NCBI GenBank assembly: GCA_036350795.1
Contig: JAZBNV010000028.1
Location: 1 to 64,000 of the forward strand
Source of the DNA: JAUVKT01 sp036350795
Lineage (GTDB): Bacteria; Bacteroidota; Bacteroidia; Bacteroidales; VadinHA17
Reading direction: 5' to 3'
Length of the DNA: 64,000 nt
Positions 18,320 through 26,281 of this stretch are shown piece by piece. Position numbers and translations under genes: made by a program. The notes below the pieces were generated by a model. That model was not told the origin of the DNA. It saw nothing but the letters and a program-made list of their open reading frames with translations, and made no database searches. How positions within the stretch are numbered: the stretch's first letter is position 1; each line of letters starts with the position of its first letter.

Positions 18320-20251
18320 ATGTTGAGGTGGTTTATTATAGTAATTTTTTACCTGGCCAGCCTGCTGACTGTTAACGCACAGGATTTTCATACCTCTTCA
18401 AACAGGGCTCTGAAATCTTACACTGAAGGTAAAAGGGCCTATGATTTTGTGCAGTATGAACTCGCCGAACAGAAGCTCAGGGATGCGATTAAGATTGACC
18501 CTGAATTTCTTGAAGCTCATCTTATTCTTGCTGAACTTTATAAGGACAAAAAGAAATACGACTCCTCAATCAAGTCCTACCTCAAGGTTTTTGAAATAGA
18601 TTCATTGTTTTTTAAGCCTGCCATCTTCAGCCTGGCCGAAGTATATTTTTTGAATGGTGAATATGGCGAGGCACTAAAATACTTTAATTCCTTTCTTAAT
18701 AAATCACCTGTTTCTGATAAGCTTATCCAAAGAGCAGGTAAATATCTGGATGACTGCAATTTTGCACTGGAAGCAGTAAAAAATCCAGTTCCCTTCCATC
18801 CCCGGTCACTGGGCGATTCCATTAACACAGATTACGATGAATACTGGCCATCAATAAGTGTTGATGATAAACTGCTGATATTTACCCGACAAACCTCCCA
18901 GAGTGCAAAAAGCCTCAGTGGTATCAGGTACCAGGAGGATTTCTATTATAGTTCGAGGCCCGATTCTGTGTGGTTAAAGGCAAGGAATATCGGGACACCA
19001 CTAAATACGGCAGATAATGAAGGTGCCCTGTCCTTATCAGCCGGCGGGCAATCAATGTATTTTACTGCATGTAACCGGCCTGATGGATTAGGTGGATGTG
19101 ATATATATTATTCTTCAAGAACCGATAAGGGCTGGTTGCAGGGTTCCAATATTGGTGCCCCTCTTAATTCTGCCAGCTGGGAATCACAACCATCCCTTTC
19201 GTCGGATGGCAGGAGTCTTTATTTTGTGAGTAACAGGAAAGGCGGTTTTGGTGGAATGGATTTATGGGTGAGTTATTATACCGATTCAGGAAGCTGGTCA
19301 GAGCCTGTAAACCTGGGCAGGGATATTAATACTGCAGGCGATGAAATGTCGCCTTATATTCACTTTGATGGTAAAACTTTATATTTTTCGAGTAATGGTC
19401 GTCCCTCAATGGGAGGCTTCGATATTTTTATGGCAAGCAAAATATCTGATACCATCTGGACAGGGATAAGAAATCTGGGTTATCCGATTAATACTCAAAC
19501 AGATGAAATAGGTCTTATTATTAACTCTTCAGGCAATAAAGCATATTTTTCTTCTGCAATAAAACCGGGTTCGGGCAGGGATCTTTATAGTTTTGATTTA
19601 CCGGAAGAGCTAAGGCCAAACCCGGTATCGTATTTTAAGGGAACAGTGCTGGACGCAAAAACCAGGCGCAGGCTTCAGGCAACTTACGAGTTAGTTAACC
19701 TCAAAACCAATGAGGTGGTATTAAGCTCAAGTACAAATGGGAAAGGTGAATTTCTGATCTGCCTCAGTGCCGGCGAAAATTATGGACTGAATGTAGATCT
19801 TGACGCTTACCTCTTCTATTCTGAGAACTTCTGGCTCGAAAGTAATCATTCAGCGGCAGAACCATTCTTAAAAACGATAGAGCTAAGCAGGGTAAAGGTG
19901 GGCGAGGCTATGAATCTTTACAATATTCTCTTTGAAACTGATTCGTGGGAGATTAAGGAGGCCTCACTGGCAGAACTGCATCGTCTGAAGAATAAATTAT
20001 TGGCTAACCCGAAAGTAATAATAGAGATTGGTGGACACACCGATGCTACGGGCTCTGTAGAGTATAATAACATTCTATCGAAGAAGAGGGCTGACGCCGT
20101 AGGTGCTTTTCTTATTTCTGAAGGTGTCTCTGAATCCCGGATCCGGTCGAAAGGATTTGGCAAATCCCGTCCTGTTTCTGATAATAATACTGAAGAGGGA
20201 AGAAGAAAAAATCGCCGGACAGAGATATTGATAGTAGATATTGTGGAATAA
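18320..20251 (+). CDS. TPR/PD40/OmpA outer-membrane-associated protein (PorE-like architecture)
   Basis: The 643-residue protein has a signal peptide (about 1-20, ending VNA), TPRs (about 25-145), a WD40-like PD40 propeller (about 165-420, with repeats such as SLSSDGRSLYFVSNRKGGFG), a carboxypeptidase-regulatory-like domain (about 435-515) and an OmpA-type peptidoglycan-binding domain (about 530-643; GGHTDATGSVEYN, LSKKRADAV, then RRKNRRTEI). This domain order is that of the T9SS component PorE, which links the secretion complex to peptidoglycan. Bacteroidota carry several paralogues with the same order, so PorE itself is only a possibility. The gene begins 4 bases after queE. Confidence 0.8.
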   Translation: MLRWFIIVIFYLASLLTVNAQDFHTSSNRALKSYTEGKRAYDFVQYELAEQKLRDAIKIDPEFLEAHLILAELYKDKKKYDSSIKSYLKVFEIDSLFFKPAIFSLAEVYFLNGEYGEALKYFNSFLNKSPVSDKLIQRAGKYLDDCNFALEAVKNPVPFHPRSLGDSINTDYDEYWPSISVDDKLLIFTRQTSQSAKSLSGIRYQEDFYYSSRPDSVWLKARNIGTPLNTADNEGALSLSAGGQSMYFTACNRPDGLGGCDIYYSSRTDKGWLQGSNIGAPLNSASWESQPSLSSDGRSLYFVSNRKGGFGGMDLWVSYYTDSGSWSEPVNLGRDINTAGDEMSPYIHFDGKTLYFSSNGRPSMGGFDIFMASKISDTIWTGIRNLGYPINTQTDEIGLIINSSGNKAYFSSAIKPGSGRDLYSFDLPEELRPNPVSYFKGTVLDAKTRRRLQATYELVNLKTNEVVLSSSTNGKGEFLICLSAGENYGLNVDLDAYLFYSENFWLESNHSAAEPFLKTIELSRVKVGEAMNLYNILFETDSWEIKEASLAELHRLKNKLLANPKVIIEIGGHTDATGSVEYNNILSKKRADAVGAFLISEGVSESRIRSKGFGKSRPVSDNNTEEGRRKNRRTEILIVDIVE

Positions 20252-20273
20252 TATATGCCTGCCTTTAAAAGGA

Positions 20274-20300
20274 AAGTCCCGCTCGTTATAAGCGGGACTT
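20274..20300. terminator. Perfect 10-bp hairpin between converging genes
   Basis: AAGTCCCGCT (20274-20283) and AGCGGGACTT (20291-20300) form a perfect 10-bp GC-rich stem with a 7-base loop, between the OmpA gene (ends 20251) and the converging kinase gene (ends 20354). No T-run follows on the plus strand and only a weak one on the minus strand, so termination is likely but not certain. Confidence 0.55.
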
Positions 20301-20353
20301 AAATGCCCATTTCAATAGCAGACTTGTATAATAGGCTTCGGTAGGAGTAATCA

Positions 20354-21190
20354 TCAAATAGCGATCCTGGATTTAATCGTAAATTCTTCTTTCCCTACAT
20401 CCTCAAAAATTTTCCTTTCCTGCACAGAGAAATATATAGCTGAACCATTAACCCCGTTTGGTTCAATCCAAAGATTTCCCCCCATACTGCTTATTAGCTT
20501 TTGAGCCAGTATTAATCCAATTGCAGCAAAGGTATTGTTGTTTTTGCCAAGCAAATTCTGTAATTCCTCACCTGAGAGAAGCTGCTTGTTGAGATGATAT
20601 CCGGAACCTGAATCTATAACGTAAAAAATAACCCGTTTATCATCCCGTTTGTAACCTAATTTAACGTAACCCGAAGATGTGTGTTCAATAGCATTCTGAA
20701 AGAGGTTTTTAAGTACCCGAATTACTTTTTCCTCTTCCAGATATACCTTATAATCTGATGGAATCTCTTCCAGAACCAGTGAAACCTGGTTCCGGTCAAG
20801 CTTTGATAAGGAATTATTCAGATCAATTGCAAGGTTCTGCATAAATATCCCCAGTTCGCTCTTTTTAAGATTTGTTTTTGGAGATTCAGAATCAAGCATT
20901 GCCGAATCAAGAAAATTGTCAAATAACGTAATAAGTTGCTCGCATGAATTTAAAATATGATCAGAATATTCTTTTCGCTCCATAAGATTGCAGTTCTCAT
21001 TACTCTGCAGAAATGAGAATGCTACAATGGAGTTCATATATGTTCTGACTTCGTGTGAAAGACCTGTTAATATTTTGGGGCAACTGAGAATGTTTTTATC
21101 ATCGCATGAAATACCTCCTTCTGCACGATTTCCAGACTGGCTGAACCTGTCTGCAAATTTCTTTATATGTCCCTGGTCGGTGTTAAACAT
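20354..21190 (-). CDS. Soluble histidine kinase
   Basis: The 278-residue protein has a HisKA dimerisation helix with the phospho-acceptor histidine in GLSHEVRTYMNSI (H46) and a HATPase_c domain (about 145-262) with the N box FQNAIEHTSSG, the G1 box VIDSGSG and a C-terminal AAIGLILAQKLISSMGG. No membrane helix, PAS or receiver domain is visible, and the 30-odd N-terminal residues are unassigned. No response regulator is adjacent. It lies 27 bases downstream of the TPR/TM gene and is probably co-transcribed with it, which ties it to the CHAT/peptide block. Its input and target are unknown. Confidence 0.82.
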   Translation of the reverse strand: MFNTDQGHIKKFADRFSQSGNRAEGGISCDDKNILSCPKILTGLSHEVRTYMNSIVAFSFLQSNENCNLMERKEYSDHILNSCEQLITLFDNFLDSAMLDSESPKTNLKKSELGIFMQNLAIDLNNSLSKLDRNQVSLVLEEIPSDYKVYLEEEKVIRVLKNLFQNAIEHTSSGYVKLGYKRDDKRVIFYVIDSGSGYHLNKQLLSGEELQNLLGKNNNTFAAIGLILAQKLISSMGGNLWIEPNGVNGSAIYFSVQERKIFEDVGKEEFTIKSRIAI

Positions 21191-21217
21191 TTCCCGTTAT
21201 ATTGCCTGTGAATGCCT

Positions 21218-21964
21218 CTATTTTATTTTCCTTAATAACTTCTTCGCATCTTTTCTGAAGCGACTTTCACTGTTTAGTATTCCCTTAAGCGCCAGCATTG
21301 CCTGGTCGTAGTCTTCCTCTTTGTAATAGCAAAGGGCCAGGTAGTAACTGGCTTCCTCCATAAACATATTGTCTTTATTGTCTATTACCTGTGCAAAAGA
21401 GCTGATTGCGCCTGAATAATCGTTAGTCTGCATTGCCGATAAGCCACTTAAAAACCTGGCCTGTACAGTACATGAAGACTGATCCGGAATTGCATTAAAG
21501 AGGGCGGAAGCTTCTTCATAATAACCCTTATTGTAGAGTTCCATGCCCGGTACAAGCTCAGCTGGTGTTATACCTGAAACTGCCCTGCTATTGCTTGTAA
21601 CTTCATATGCAGTAAGAGCTTCAGATGTAAAATCATCAATATTTATTGAGCCCCTGCTTAATAAAAACAAGGCACTGATAAGTATTAAGCCAAGAAAGAC
21701 AGCTGCGTAGTTTGAAGGTACTTTCCTTACAGCGCGTTCTATATTGGTTTCCTTACGGTACCTGGCTTCAGCATTCATAAGTTTTTTACGAAGCTGTATT
21801 GCATCAAAGTTGGATGCAATCATCTCTGCTTTTCTTCGTAATTCAAGTTCATTACGCAGCCAGAGATTGCCTTCAAGCTCTTTCTCAAACCATCTTTTTT
21901 CTGATGGCTGCATTTTATCTTCCAGGTATCTCTCAATAAACCTGGTAAATTCAATCTTTTCCAT
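21218..21964 (-). CDS. Single-pass TPR protein with anti-sigma-like N-terminus
   Basis: The 248-residue protein has a charged cytoplasmic N-terminal part (about 1-82), one membrane helix (about 86-102) and an outside region with about three TPR units (about 140-240: YNKGYYEEASALF, MQTNDYSGAISSFAQ, YYKEEDYDQAMLALK). The N-terminus (FIERYLEDKMQPSEKRWFEK about 9-28, then WLRNELELRRK) resembles the short cytoplasmic domain of Bacteroidota anti-sigma/FecR-like proteins, which bind ECF sigma factors. An ECF sigma gene lies 3.6 kb away in the same block. I infer a membrane-spanning anti-sigma or signal-transducing role; the TPRs could bind the periplasmic CHAT protein. The anti-sigma reading is not proven by any signature residue. 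Confidence 0.65.
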   Translation of the reverse strand: MEKIEFTRFIERYLEDKMQPSEKRWFEKELEGNLWLRNELELRRKAEMIASNFDAIQLRKKLMNAEARYRKETNIERAVRKVPSNYAAVFLGLILISALFLLSRGSINIDDFTSEALTAYEVTSNSRAVSGITPAELVPGMELYNKGYYEEASALFNAIPDQSSCTVQARFLSGLSAMQTNDYSGAISSFAQVIDNKDNMFMEEASYYLALCYYKEEDYDQAMLALKGILNSESRFRKDAKKLLRKIK

Positions 21965-22187
21965 TTTTATATAGGTATTTCATGCATATCTGGTAGTTGT
22001 AATATCTTAATTAAGACACAGGGCCTTAAGTAATTACCTATTTATCTATGCCAACTGGCGCATAATTTCTTATATGCACAAGAGCATTTTTGTTCGTTCT
22101 TATCTGCACCTGCCTTGCAAAAGCGGCAAACAGCAGAATAAGTTCAATATGTCAAAGAGACCAGCTCTCCGTATTCAAAGAGCTTTC

Positions 22188-22331
22188 CTAAATCTCAGGA
22201 TCTACTGTTACCGGAGGTGTAACCGTTCCTTTATTGTCGCCATCACCACCTCTTACATTAATCATTTCTTCGTCAGAAAGTAAAAAATTGTTGAAAGTCT
22301 CGAAATTGGTTTCTTGATTCAGGTTTTTCAT
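22188..22331 (-). CDS. Double-glycine leader peptide, putative exported peptide precursor (47 aa)
   Basis: Found by reading the minus strand; it is too short for usual gene-length limits. The 47-residue frame starts MKNLNQETNF, has the leader motif LLSDEEMINVRGG (residues 17-29) and ends with an 18-residue core that is rich in Asp, Thr, Val and Pro and has no Cys. Leu/Ser-x-x-Glu-Met followed by Gly-Gly is the hallmark of Bacteroidota double-glycine precursors, cut after GG by C39 peptidases during export; a C39 exporter lies 4 kb away. Ribosome binding is weak, as is usual here. A 20-bp palindrome lies 41 bases upstream. No modification enzyme is adjacent. Whether the mature peptide is a bacteriocin, a signal or something else is unknown. 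Confidence 0.72.
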   Translation of the reverse strand: MKNLNQETNFETFNNFLLSDEEMINVRGGDGDNKGTVTPPVTVDPEI

Positions 22332-22371
22332 CACTTTAAATTTTTTGTTATTGATTCGGGTTATTTATTAC

Positions 22372-22391
22372 GTTACATATATACATGTAAC
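22372..22391. promoter_or_regulatory. 20-bp near-perfect palindrome, candidate operator
   Basis: GTTACAT (22372-22378) and ATGTAAC (22385-22391) are perfect inverted arms around ATATAC; only one internal pair breaks symmetry. It lies between the minus-strand leader peptide gene and the plus-strand CHAT gene, so one bound dimeric regulator could control both. The regulator is not identified. Confidence 0.5.
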
Positions 22392-22506
22392 AAACCCCCT
22401 GTTTGTGACACGAAAAAATCAACTTTTTTTAAAATATTTTTTCAGATAGCTGTATGTATCAGAATATCAGGCGAATAAAAAAGTGAATTTTTTTGTCTTT
22501 TTGGAG

Positions 22507-22514
22507 TACTTTTG
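22507..22514 (+). promoter_or_regulatory. Candidate -7 element for the CHAT gene
   Basis: TACTTTTG matches TAnnTTTG and lies 55 bases before the GTG start at 22570. The expected -33 TTTG is not present at 19-21 bases. Confidence 0.5.
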
Positions 22515-22569
22515 AGAAAATATTTGCGTTGATATTTTTTTTGCACATTTTCGCATAAATTCAAGACGG

Positions 22570-25500
22570 GTGAAAGAGATTATACCTAATATAAGAATTC
22601 TGGTCCTGACGGCAGTTTTGTCCTTGTCGGCGGCTGGCATTTCTTCTGCTGGCTCTTCTTCGGTTAATAACTATGTTCATGTAAGCAGCCAGTCCGACAC
22701 TCTTATAAAGTACATCAACAGGTTCAGAACTCTTCTTGCCAATCCCCAATCGCCGGATTGTGCTCAGATGTATTCAACTTTGTCTGCCACTTATAGTAAT
22801 ATTAGCAGGGAGGGCAGCGACACTTTTACACTGGCCAAATTGTCGGATATTGCAAGGTACTGCGGTTATTATGATTTCGTAAGTGGCGAATACGAAGAAT
22901 CCAGGAAGTTCTATATGGATGTGCTGGATATTGAACGATTGAAGGGGGATACTATAAGTGATAATTTTCTCGTGGCTTTATCGCAGATAGGACTTTCATA
23001 TTTTAATGAGAAAAGGTTTAGTGAGAGTATAGGACCATTACATAATTCTATAATAATCCGTGAAAGACTAGAAGGTGAAAACTCCTCTGGATTGGTAAGG
23101 TCCCTAATTATACTTTCTTCTGCCTATGTCGAATTTCCTGCACTTGACCAGGCAGAGTCAGCAGCACGAAGAGGCATTGATTTAATATTTGCAACAGGGA
23201 GCCAAAATAATCAATTATGCAAGCTCTACTATACACTGGGCAGAGTATATAAAGAGAAAGGAGATTACAATACGGCAAAATCGTATCTCATGGAAGCGAG
23301 GACCAGCTTTTTTAATTACCAGAGCGACCCTGAGGTTCTGCTTTTGATAAATAATTTTAATGCAGTTATAGCAAAATTACTCAATGATACTACAGCAGCC
23401 CTAGATTCCTACAGAGATGCAATAGAATTTATTGAAACATATAATTATGCCGGGTCAACAGTGCCTGCTGTTTATTCAAATTACGGCTTTTACCTGGCCG
23501 AACTCGGCAGACTGGATGAAGCAGAATCCATGTTCCTGGATGCAATCGCCTGTAGCGAAAACAATTTTGGAGCATACAGCAGTTCAAATTTGCGCGAACG
23601 GGAAAACTATGCTGATTTTCTCTTTGACAGCCGTAAGAATTACAGTAAGGCTGAAGCGATCTATTCAGATTTGTTTAGCCGGATAGAGTCTGTTAATGAT
23701 ATAGAATCACTTACATATGTTTGCCAGGGCTATGCGGAAGTAAAGTCATACGAAAAGGATTTTGAGGCAGCTCTGGATTTATATTACATGGTTGATAAGC
23801 GCCAGGATGAAATGTCTCCATTAGACAGGGCATACTACCTGCAGGGGCGGGGTGAAGTATTTCTTGACTATTACCTTCACTCCGATTCACTGAGTCTTCT
23901 TTCAGATGCACTCAGGGACTTCGATCTTGCAATGAATATTATTGATTCCTCCAAACTTGACCTCAATGTTGAGGCAAGCAGGCTGAATTTAACCGGCAGG
24001 TTTGATTTCTTTTCTGACAAGGCAATCAGGTCTGCTATTCTTCTCTACAATAAAACCCTGGACAGGTCTTACCTGGATAAGGCTTTTTCCTATTCAGAGA
24101 AATCAAGGGCCTCAACCCTGCTGGCTGCAACCAGGGAATCAAGGGCTATGAAATTTAATATCCCTGACAGCCTCCTGTTCAATGAAAGAGTATTATCAAG
24201 CAAGATAAAGGAGCTTGATGCAAGGATATTCACAGAAAAAGGCAGGGAGAGAGTAAATACCGGGGTTCTCACAGAACTGGAAAGCAGCAGGCTGGATGTA
24301 TTTACAGAAAGAGAAAGGCTGGTGGATCATTTTGAAAGAGAATATCCTGATTACTACAGGCTAAAGCACAATACCAGGGTTGCCCAACCACAGGAAATTG
24401 TGAAACATATTGGCCGAAAAATGAACTTTATTGAATACTATACCACAGACTCGACCATTTATATATTTGTAATAAACAGGGATGGAAGTCATATAGAAAG
24501 TGTGGAGATAGACAGCTCTTATAATAATATTATCAGGCAATTCAGAAGCGACCTGGTAAACCCTGTTTTTGAAAACGGTGTAAGAGACCAGTTTTCAAGG
24601 ATTGTAAGCTCTGCTTACTACCTCTACAGTAAATTAATTAAACCTGTTGAAGCTTACCTTGTATCTGATAAATTGCTGATTGCAGGTGATGAGCTCCTGG
24701 CATATATACCCTTCGAAGCCCTTGTGACAGATACTGCAGGTATTTCTGCCGTGAATTACAGGAATCTTGCATTTCTATTCAGGGACTACGATATAGAATA
24801 TACTTATTCGGCTACCTTACTGCTCGAAAATCCCGGTAAGGGGAAAAGTATATACAATAATGCCCTGGTTTTTGCACCCGGCTACGGCGGCGGATTATCT
24901 TCTGATTCAATAATGATATCGCGTCAGACTGAGAGGGAAGAACTGAAGGACATCCAGGGGGCTAAAGAAGAAGCCATTTATATAAGTGAGCTGCTTGGAG
25001 GGGATCTTTATATTGACACGGATGCAACTGAGGCCAATTTCATAAGAAAATGCAGCAAGCCCGCTGTTATTCACCTTGCAATGCATACCCTGATGAACGA
25101 TATGGAACCCATGTTTTCAAGGATGGTTTTTTCTCTTAATGATTCTGTGGAGGATGGCCTTTTAAATACTTACGAGGTATACGATCTTGAGCTTGATGCA
25201 AAGATGGTCGTGCTTTCATCCTGTAATACAGGGACGGGTTACCTCAGCAAGGGAGAAGGAGTTATAAGTCTTGCAAGGAGTTTTATGTTTGCCGGAGCAC
25301 CAACGGTTGTTATGTCGCTGTGGGAAGTTGATGATCAATCCGGAACAGATATTATAAAAACATTCTATAAACATTTAAAACAGGGCAGAAGTAAAAGTGA
25401 GTCATTGAGGAAGGCGAGAAAGAAATACCTTGCAAATGCAGGGCAGATGCATTCACATCCCTACTTCTGGTGCTCGCTGGTAATCCTGGGAGAAGACGAA

Positions 25501-25596
25501 GCTATATTCTTTAAGCTGAACAGGGTTTTTATTATATCGGGAATTATTCTCCTGGTAATTGGAGGCATTTTTTATCGTAAGCTGTATCCTTCATAA
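22570..25596 (+). CDS. Periplasmic TPR-CHAT caspase-like protease with C-terminal anchor
   Basis: The 1008-residue protein has a signal peptide (about 1-28, AAGISSAG), many TPRs (about 75-500, for example YYTLGRVYKEKGDYNTAKSY), a coiled linker (about 545-610) and a CHAT domain (about 690-980). The caspase-type dyad is intact: H839 in HLAMHT and C885 in LSSCNTG, 46 residues apart, with the late HPYFWCSLVILG motif. A final hydrophobic helix (about 986-1003) and the tail YRKLYPS anchor it, so the bulk should be periplasmic. CHAT proteases cleave specific proteins, often after the TPR region senses a partner. The start is GTG; no in-frame ATG was found upstream. It overlaps the converging sigma gene by 25 bases. 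Its substrate is unknown; the leader peptide product or the TPR/anti-sigma protein are candidates. Confidence 0.85.
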   Translation: MKEIIPNIRILVLTAVLSLSAAGISSAGSSSVNNYVHVSSQSDTLIKYINRFRTLLANPQSPDCAQMYSTLSATYSNISREGSDTFTLAKLSDIARYCGYYDFVSGEYEESRKFYMDVLDIERLKGDTISDNFLVALSQIGLSYFNEKRFSESIGPLHNSIIIRERLEGENSSGLVRSLIILSSAYVEFPALDQAESAARRGIDLIFATGSQNNQLCKLYYTLGRVYKEKGDYNTAKSYLMEARTSFFNYQSDPEVLLLINNFNAVIAKLLNDTTAALDSYRDAIEFIETYNYAGSTVPAVYSNYGFYLAELGRLDEAESMFLDAIACSENNFGAYSSSNLRERENYADFLFDSRKNYSKAEAIYSDLFSRIESVNDIESLTYVCQGYAEVKSYEKDFEAALDLYYMVDKRQDEMSPLDRAYYLQGRGEVFLDYYLHSDSLSLLSDALRDFDLAMNIIDSSKLDLNVEASRLNLTGRFDFFSDKAIRSAILLYNKTLDRSYLDKAFSYSEKSRASTLLAATRESRAMKFNIPDSLLFNERVLSSKIKELDARIFTEKGRERVNTGVLTELESSRLDVFTERERLVDHFEREYPDYYRLKHNTRVAQPQEIVKHIGRKMNFIEYYTTDSTIYIFVINRDGSHIESVEIDSSYNNIIRQFRSDLVNPVFENGVRDQFSRIVSSAYYLYSKLIKPVEAYLVSDKLLIAGDELLAYIPFEALVTDTAGISAVNYRNLAFLFRDYDIEYTYSATLLLENPGKGKSIYNNALVFAPGYGGGLSSDSIMISRQTEREELKDIQGAKEEAIYISELLGGDLYIDTDATEANFIRKCSKPAVIHLAMHTLMNDMEPMFSRMVFSLNDSVEDGLLNTYEVYDLELDAKMVVLSSCNTGTGYLSKGEGVISLARSFMFAGAPTVVMSLWEVDDQSGTDIIKTFYKHLKQGRSKSESLRKARKKYLANAGQMHSHPYFWCSLVILGEDEAIFFKLNRVFIISGIILLVIGGIFYRKLYPS

Positions 25597-26141
25597 TCTT
25601 CAAAGTCAGGATCAGCTTTAATAAGTTTGATAAGCTCTTCTTTACAGAGATATTTCTTTCTCCTTGCATAGGCAACACTTTTATAGCCCATTTCCCTCGC
25701 AATCTCTTCGTAAGTTTTTCCCTCCAGGTGCATGGTAAGAACTTTCTGACTTTCTGCTGGCAGTATAAGGAAAGCCCTCTGGACTATCTGTTCAATGGGT
25801 GTATCAAGAAGTTTCTCAAGCTCAGATTCATCCATTATATCCTGATCATAATCGCTTTGCTCTTTCTTAAGCCTTAACTGGTTTGACCACAGGTTGCGGG
25901 CAATACCAAATACATATCCCTTGAGATCACAGCTTAGTTCAACTCCGTTGTGCTGGAATTTCTTAAATACCACCATCAGCGCATCCTGGAATACATCAAA
26001 AGCATCCGCCTCAGTTCCACTATTCTTAGTAATATAAGATTTAACGGTACTGAAATAATTCTGGTAGAGGTAATTAAGTGTTTTGTCATCCCCCTTTCTT
26101 AAACCCTCAACCAGCTGTTTATCTGAGTGCTTCCTGAACAC
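25572..26141 (-). CDS. ECF-type RNA polymerase sigma factor
   Basis: The 189-residue protein has sigma-70 region 2 (about 20-95: NYLYQNYFSTVKSYI, DAFDVFQDALMVVFKKF and LKGYVFGIARNLWSNQLR) and region 4 (about 120-175: LPAESQKVLTMHLEGKTYEE, then IAREMGYKSVAYARRKKYLC as the helix-turn-helix). It starts at GTG 26141; a stop lies four codons upstream, so no ATG start exists. Divergent from the C39 exporter, with 140 bases between the two starts, and overlapping the CHAT gene tail to tail. ECF factors usually depend on a membrane anti-sigma partner; the one-TM TPR protein at 21218-21964 is the best local candidate. Its regulon may include the peptide, protease and exporter genes. Confidence 0.9.
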   Translation of the reverse strand: MFRKHSDKQLVEGLRKGDDKTLNYLYQNYFSTVKSYITKNSGTEADAFDVFQDALMVVFKKFQHNGVELSCDLKGYVFGIARNLWSNQLRLKKEQSDYDQDIMDESELEKLLDTPIEQIVQRAFLILPAESQKVLTMHLEGKTYEEIAREMGYKSVAYARRKKYLCKEELIKLIKADPDFEDYEGYSLR

Positions 26142-26161
26142 TTTTTCTGAAGATTATATGA

Positions 26162-26169
26162 CAAATATA
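26162..26169 (-). promoter_or_regulatory. Candidate -7 element for the ECF sigma gene
   Basis: On the minus strand this reads TATATTTG, a full TAnnTTTG match, about 21 bases before the GTG start at 26141. No -33 element is clear. Confidence 0.45.
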
Positions 26170-26208
26170 GTATTTCCAAATAATATTACTCATCCTCAGG
26201 GCCAATTG

Positions 26209-26258
26209 CTGGCTTGCATAAGCCAGGTTTGCTTACATTTAAATAATAGATATCTTTA
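26209..26258 (+). promoter_or_regulatory. Promoter of the C39 exporter genes with adjoining palindrome
   Basis: TTTG (26228-26231) and TATCTTTA (26251-26258, one mismatch to TAnnTTTG) are 19 bases apart. Directly upstream, CTGGCTT (26209-26215) and AAGCCAG (26220-26226) form a perfect 7-bp inverted repeat around GCAT, ending one base before the -33 element, a position typical for an operator. The start of transcription expected near 26265 fits translation from ATG 26282 and not from the TTG at 26267. Confidence 0.6.
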
Positions 26259-26281
26259 CTTTTTAATTGAAAATAACAGGA

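Noticed and set aside
22074..22283. Plus-strand 69-codon frame opposite the leader peptide
   Set aside because: It lies antisense to the double-glycine peptide and upstream region, has no family features and no promoter; the minus-strand reading explains the region better.
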